This document shows positions 59,342 through 64,000 of a stretch of 64,000 nt of DNA, piece after piece; position 1 is the first letter of the stretch; each line of letters opens with the position of its first letter. Source of the DNA: Alteribacillus bidgolensis (lineage in GTDB: Bacteria > Bacillota > Bacilli > Bacillales > Marinococcaceae); NCBI RefSeq assembly GCF_002886255.1, contig NZ_KZ614149.1, forward strand, positions 2,418,001 through 2,482,000, written 5' to 3'. Position numbers and translations under genes: made by a program. The notes beneath the pieces are model-generated. The model was not told where the DNA came from. It saw nothing but the letters and a program-made list of their open reading frames with translations, and did no database searches.

Positions 59342-61561
59342 TTATAAATTTTCTAATGCTCGTTTCATAAATGTCGCGAATTGGGCTCGTGTAACAGCTT
59401 CTCCGGGACGGAAGCTGCCATCACTGCCGCGGCCTATGTCATGTGCAGCCAGTGCCTCAATTTCTTCATAAGCCCAGTAATTGGAATCTACATCATTAAA
59501 TGTGTTTGCAGGCTCACTCTCGAGCTTAAATGCACGTGCGAGAATTACAGCCATCTGAGCACGAGTCAGATCCCCGTTCGGACGGAAGGAATTACCGTCG
59601 CCGCGCATTAAGCCTTCATCCGCTACCGTTGCTATAACGGAATAAGCATGAAAATCTTGATCTACATCTTTAAACCCAGGATCCGGTCGATTAATTCGGT
59701 CAAAATCGAATGATCTAGAAAGCATGCTTGCTGCTTGAGAACGTTTTAATTTCATACCGGGACGGTACGTTCCATCTTCATAACCGCTCACAATCTCACG
59801 TTCTGCAAGGTATTCAATTTCGCTTGCTGCCCAGTAATCATGGCTGACATCGCTAAACATGGCCGGTGCGTTTACTTGAACAGGTATTTCTTTTTCATTT
59901 CCGGCCAGTTTTGCAGTAATGGTGCCAGAACCTTTTTCACTGCTGGCTGTAAATCGCCCATTGCTGTTAATGGTACCAATATCACCGCTGACTTCCCATT
60001 CGATCCGAGAGGAGTTAAATAACAGCTTTTCTCCGTTAGATAGTTCCGGGCTTGCTGACAATGTTACAGTTTCCCCGGTGCCAATGTTCAGTTGAGAATG
60101 CGATAGATTCCAAGAATAAAACGTGTTGGTTACTTTTACAGATGTTGACCCTACTTGATTGCCATTAAAATTCGCTTGAATGCGTCCTTCCCCTGCCTCT
60201 TCTGCAGTAAAAGTGCTGCCGCTCATAGAGCCAGTGTTATTGCTGACACTCCAGCTGATTTCACTGCCGTTTACGTCTACTGGATTATAATATTTATCCA
60301 TGCCGTAGGAATAAGACATATCCATCTTATGACCTACTAGCAGTGTACCGCTTTCTCTAGAGAGAATAAGACGTGCCAAGTCAGAAGTTGGAGCCGTACT
60401 TACTGCCTGTAGGGTAGAAGAGACAGAACGCTCGCTGCCTGCTGAAAGATTGTTCATGACACTAGCAAACTCATCTCCATGATTTCTTGCTATTAAGGTA
60501 GTTGAACCGCCGCCATCAAAGTTCAGCGCTCGATCTGCACCTAATCTTTTCATATAGTTTGCCAGCTCACCGATGTCTGCTCGATCTAAAGTGACCATAT
60601 ACGCTTTATTACCGGAAGCATCTACGCCTACCGCTGTGCGGGCCGTTTTTAACGTATACCGCCAGCTGTTTGGATCCATTGTTATGTCTACTTCACCATT
60701 GTGAACGAGCTGAGGCCCGCTTCCTAAAATAAAGGAAGCGTCTTGCCAGCGGTCATTAATAGAAGCTCCGACTGTAATAGAGTCGCCAGCTTTTACATCT
60801 TTTAATTGATCATACTTCATTCCGTTAGCAGAAAGGACAAATCCATTAGTTGGGATACGCGAATTTCCATTTTCATTGTAATCTCGTACTTCTGAAACGG
60901 TTCCACTGATTTCATCGCCAAACGAAAAGCTTCCAGGACTCCCTGAAGCGTTTTCCACCACAATTTCTATTCCATATGAATTGGTGCCTGTCCTATCATT
61001 TATGTAAGAAGGAGTAAACAAAACCGCTTCATTTTTGCGGCGGGTGTTATTAATATTATTTACGCTTACCGATTTTCCGTTCACTTCGGCCGTTACCTTG
61101 GCATCATATTCCCCAATGAAAACTTTTCCATTGCTTCTTTCTCCAAACACAATTGGTTCACTCCGATAGTGTTGTCTGCCATCCGAGATTTGTCCGAAAC
61201 TAATAATCTCGTTATCTTTAGTGATAATACTAAACGGCAGCTGACTAGAGCCTGCGCCCATATCAAAAAAAGAAGCATTGATCGCACCAACTACTCTATT
61301 ACCTTCTGAAGAAGCGTTCCTTGCCTGCTGTGATGTCGTTTGCAGCTGATTAAGCGGATTAGGCACTCCGATATCAAGTTTACTATGTTCATCTGTTAAA
61401 TCGATCGTTAAAACACTTGCTCCAGCACTCGAATCACTATTATAGGACACTCCCGGCCCAACTTGAAACGACGCAGCTCCAGCGCCTTGAGCTGCCGTAA
61501 AAAACAGCGTCATGGAAAGCGCAGCAGTAACCCCGTGTTTCATTACATTTTTTACATTCAT
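59342..61561 (-). CDS. SLH-anchored phosphodiester glycosidase family protein
   Basis: 739 residues. Signal peptide ending GAGAAS, then a NAGPA/phosphodiester glycosidase domain: GVPNPLNQLQTTSQQARNASS, VVGAINASFFDMGAGSSQLPFSI, RTAVGVDASGNKAYMVTLDR, and RALNFDGGGSTTLIARNH. Two bacterial Ig-like (Big_2-type) regions follow (about 395-570), then three SLH repeats ending TRAQFATFMKRALENL. The family cleaves GlcNAc-1-phosphodiesters and in Bacillus acts on teichoic-acid-like polymers. Convergent to secA2-slaP. Confidence 0.93.
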   Translation of the reverse strand: MNVKNVMKHGVTAALSMTLFFTAAQGAGAASFQVGPGVSYNSDSSAGASVLTIDLTDEHSKLDIGVPNPLNQLQTTSQQARNASSEGNRVVGAINASFFDMGAGSSQLPFSIITKDNEIISFGQISDGRQHYRSEPIVFGERSNGKVFIGEYDAKVTAEVNGKSVSVNNINNTRRKNEAVLFTPSYINDRTGTNSYGIEIVVENASGSPGSFSFGDEISGTVSEVRDYNENGNSRIPTNGFVLSANGMKYDQLKDVKAGDSITVGASINDRWQDASFILGSGPQLVHNGEVDITMDPNSWRYTLKTARTAVGVDASGNKAYMVTLDRADIGELANYMKRLGADRALNFDGGGSTTLIARNHGDEFASVMNNLSAGSERSVSSTLQAVSTAPTSDLARLILSRESGTLLVGHKMDMSYSYGMDKYYNPVDVNGSEISWSVSNNTGSMSGSTFTAEEAGEGRIQANFNGNQVGSTSVKVTNTFYSWNLSHSQLNIGTGETVTLSASPELSNGEKLLFNSSRIEWEVSGDIGTINSNGRFTASSEKGSGTITAKLAGNEKEIPVQVNAPAMFSDVSHDYWAASEIEYLAEREIVSGYEDGTYRPGMKLKRSQAASMLSRSFDFDRINRPDPGFKDVDQDFHAYSVIATVADEGLMRGDGNSFRPNGDLTRAQMAVILARAFKLESEPANTFNDVDSNYWAYEEIEALAAHDIGRGSDGSFRPGEAVTRAQFATFMKRALENL

Positions 61562-61833
61562 TTTTCTAAATCCTCTCCCAATATGTAAAATCTTATGAAA
61601 CTATGAAATTTATACTAATAGTAGAATATTCCAACTGTCGGATTCTGTCAATTCTATTAGAATAAATGTAAAAAAGATGCACTCGCTAAAGTTAAACGAT
61701 TGAAACGAAAAATAGTTGTTTCAGCGCTTATCCTCTTGATTCTGCGCTTTTTTTTCTCTGATACAACTCTTCTGCTCTTCTCCTCTTGCAACTCTTCATG
61801 CCGCTTTTTCAGATCTTCCTATATTTCAACCCG

Positions 61834-61868
61834 AAAAAAGTCAGGAAGCTCGCTTCCTGACTTTTTTG
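61834..61868. terminator. Bidirectional terminator after cotH-like gene
   Basis: GTCAGGAAG-CTCG-CTTCCTGAC flanked by A6 and T6. Serves the minus-strand CotH-like gene. The gap 61562-61833 shows no gene. Confidence 0.88.
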
Positions 61869-61879
61869 TTCTATTTTTA

Positions 61880-64000
61880 TTATTGTATAACTTCAAAACT
61901 GTCGATGTGAACACGGTGGTTCACAGCATCCTCGTGGTGGTCTCCACTTACTGCAATTGTTAAGGTATGCGTTTTATCCTCTAACCCCTCGACGCTGTAT
62001 AATTCTTTGTTAAAAGCAGGTTCTTCTGCGAAAGTATCTACTTCCGTTTTTTCTCCATCTACTTCGATTTCTGCTATTCCCTGAGTAACTCCTTCATAAC
62101 CAAACCAGCGGATGCCTGTTCCTTTAAAAGTAATTTCTACTTTATCTCCAGCTATGTCGCTAAACGCAGCTGTTCCTTCATGGTGTTCTTCATTCGTGCT
62201 TTCCTGCCAGCTTCCTTCAAACTTTGCAGCTGGATGATCCTCATTATAAACACGAGCTTCATCAGCTGGATCTATTACTTTTACTCTCGCCATAGCAGTT
62301 ACTTCGTCATTTTCATTATGAATGGTCAGTAGTCCTTCTCCAGCTCCTTCAGCGGTGAATTGTTCCCCGTCTGTCTCTCCCAGGTCCGGGTTGCTGATGG
62401 AAGCATAAGCACCCTCTGCACTTCCTTCTTCAGACCAATTGATGGTTTCACCGGATTCTACGGTGATATTTTCTTTTTGGACAGAAGATCCTTCGACTTG
62501 GATTGTGCCGATTGCTTGTCCGTCATTACTGGCAAGTTCGATTTCCGTATTTCCATCTGCCGAAATAATCAGTCTGCCGTCTTCATCAACGGATTCCGCA
62601 TCCGCGTTACTAGAAGTAAGTTTGGCCGGTTTTCCATCCACTCTTATTTCAAGCGGAACTCCTGCTAGATACTTACCTTCCCATTGGCCGTTTTCTAGCG
62701 GTACTTCTTCTCCATATATTTCTACTTCATGATCTCCTTTGATATCAAACGTAAGATCAGCGTATCCATCTAACTGAAGATAGTCAATTAAATGGGCGTA
62801 CATATAGTCATCACGTACTTGACCAAACTGTCTCATCACATCAACATTTTCGTGCCATTTTTCCATGCTTTCTGGTTCGTCCCAGCGCTCTATATTTTTC
62901 TTCATTTCAGGTTCATACATCGCTTCAAACTCTGAGAGCTTCTCTGTTACTATCTCATCGTCAAAATGAGTGTTCAAATAATGAGCAAATTTGCCGGCAA
63001 ACTGAGCTCGAAACTCTTCATTTTCAAGCAGCGTGCGTAAAAGGAACGTTGCCCAATCTGGGTTAGGCCAGCTGTCATTTCCTTCTTCCGTGGCAAAACC
63101 AAGCGTGTGGTGAGCTGCCGTTTCACTCACACCAGCCAAATCAAAACCAAAATCAAGATCAAACACTGTCCAGCGCCATTTGCCATTTGGCTTTTCCCGC
63201 CAGTATCGGTTATTGTTTGCCGGCCAGTCCGTGTTTCTTACGTAAATCTCAGCGATATTATAATCAATAAAGTTATTAATATCCATTTGTTCTTTAACCT
63301 GTGCATACACTTGCGGGTCCGTTATATCGTTATGTTCCATGTACGAAAGCATTTTTTGATAGTGGCGGTTGTCACCTTCTCTGACATTAGCGTTATTTTC
63401 TAGATATTCAAGATCCTCTTCTAGGATGCCGAATTTATATTCAAAATAATGTTTGTCAATGCGTTCCCTCAGGTTATAAATTCCCCAATACTCTCCATTC
63501 AAGTACAAGTTAGATGATTTAAATGCCTGTTTTTCTACATCAAATCCGGTAATAAGCTCTTGCAAGAAGGCATCCCGAAAGAGCGTGTCATCCCAGTCAT
63601 TACCTGAATTACGGAGGAGAAGCCGATTATATTCACTGTCATCCTCGCTTTCAAAAATAGGATAACTGAATGTATTTTCACTATCATAATCAGAGCGGCC
63701 GTATAAGCGGAATGATTTTTTTGGATAGTAGCGGCTTGTATTGCCGTGAAGTCTCACTCCCGCCTGCTGGTGAATCATGTTCGTGCCGTCCGGCTTGTAC
63801 ATTTCTACGCTCACTTCTCGTTCCCATTGGTCGCCGCTCTGGGCATAGTTCGCCGTTTCTTCAGGATTTTCAGCATCCTCATCGTAATTTGCACCTTTTG
63901 CATAAATGCCATTTGCTTCGCCGAAGAAATCATCTGGGTTTCCTGCGATAGATACAATCGGAAATGTACTCTCTTCTCCAATAATGTACGTATTAGAAAC
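61880..64000 (-). CDS. CotH-kinase-like secreted protein, 5' end outside the window
   Basis: The open frame continues to the window edge, so the N-terminus is missing. Visible: STFPIVSIAGNPDDFFGEANGIYAKG, then the CotH core HQQAGVRLHGNTSRYYPKKSFRLYGR, LLLRNSGNDWDDTLFRDAFLQELI, WGIYNLRERID, and the active-site text KWRWTVFDLDFGFDL. CotH proteins are atypical protein kinases that use the D-L-D region for metal binding. The C-terminal ~330 residues include a beta-rich carbohydrate-binding-like part (about 400-640, e.g. YNEDHPAAKFEGSWQES). Spore-coat CotH and secreted polymer-modifying homologues both exist; the latter fits this wall locus. Confidence 0.87.
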   Translation of the reverse strand, partial: VSNTYIIGEESTFPIVSIAGNPDDFFGEANGIYAKGANYDEDAENPEETANYAQSGDQWEREVSVEMYKPDGTNMIHQQAGVRLHGNTSRYYPKKSFRLYGRSDYDSENTFSYPIFESEDDSEYNRLLLRNSGNDWDDTLFRDAFLQELITGFDVEKQAFKSSNLYLNGEYWGIYNLRERIDKHYFEYKFGILEEDLEYLENNANVREGDNRHYQKMLSYMEHNDITDPQVYAQVKEQMDINNFIDYNIAEIYVRNTDWPANNNRYWREKPNGKWRWTVFDLDFGFDLAGVSETAAHHTLGFATEEGNDSWPNPDWATFLLRTLLENEEFRAQFAGKFAHYLNTHFDDEIVTEKLSEFEAMYEPEMKKNIERWDEPESMEKWHENVDVMRQFGQVRDDYMYAHLIDYLQLDGYADLTFDIKGDHEVEIYGEEVPLENGQWEGKYLAGVPLEIRVDGKPAKLTSSNADAESVDEDGRLIISADGNTEIELASNDGQAIGTIQVEGSSVQKENITVESGETINWSEEGSAEGAYASISNPDLGETDGEQFTAEGAGEGLLTIHNENDEVTAMARVKVIDPADEARVYNEDHPAAKFEGSWQESTNEEHHEGTAAFSDIAGDKVEITFKGTGIRWFGYEGVTQGIAEIEVDGEKTEVDTFAEEPAFNKELYSVEGLEDKTHTLTIAVSGDHHEDAVNHRVHIDSFEVIQ

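Overview
The window is chromosomal DNA from a low-GC Gram-positive bacterium of the Bacillaceae in the broad sense. The flagellar block (comFA-comFC-yvyF-flgM-flgN-flgK-flgL-yviE-fliW-csrA-hag-fliD), degS/degU, yvyE, an LCP gene and tagO follow the Bacillus subtilis order. The combination of csaB, secA2, slaP and many SLH-domain proteins points to an S-layer-bearing relative. The very acidic secreted proteins suggest, as inference only, a halophilic or alkaliphilic lifestyle.

Layout. 1-1.5 kb: C-terminally cut, stop-riddled fliD on the minus strand. 1.5-6.9 kb: intergenic repeats, an alpha/beta hydrolase, an ABC-F ribosome-protection gene with a leader-peptide attenuator, and a LysM/L,D-transpeptidase. 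6.9-10.2 kb: an internally deleted FliD, FlaG, a short YvyF paralogue, a broken yjfB and flagellin, with SigD-type promoters. 10.5-20.2 kb: a comK-like gene, a LuxR regulator, csrA-fliW, the flg genes, and comFC/comFA. 20.3-26.8 kb: degV, a 1.1 kb degenerate repeat array, degU/degS, yvyE and an LCP ligase. 26.8-36.5 kb is accessory DNA: a chemoreceptor remnant, an Xre regulator, sugar oxidoreductase/isomerase genes with an AraC regulator, an orphan IS200/IS605 right end, an ABC exporter operon with small membrane genes, and GntR and SDR pseudogenes. 36.5-64 kb: tagO, a SpoIID/LytB protein, then a surface-layer block holding ugd, a MurJ-type flippase, an Alg13/Alg14-like pair, a GT4 enzyme, an O-antigen-ligase-like protein, csaB, five SLH proteins, secA2-slaP and a CotH-like protein.

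How the genes fit together. TagO, Ugd, the glycosyltransferases, flippase and ligase probably build a secondary cell-wall polysaccharide. CsaB would pyruvylate it so that SLH domains can bind. SecA2 and SlaP would export SLH cargo, and the cargo nearby is mostly wall hydrolases: amidase, lytic transglycosylase, CAP protein and phosphodiester glycosidase. The motility and competence genes carry an unusual load of lesions: stops and a frameshift in fliD, an internal deletion in a second fliD, broken yjfB, yviE, comFC and comFA, and a chemoreceptor stub. Their SigD promoters and CsrA sites look intact. Either these systems are decaying, or some single-base indels are sequence errors; the stub, the internal deletion and the in-frame stops are hard to explain as simple homopolymer errors.

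No rRNA, tRNA or CRISPR array was recognised.
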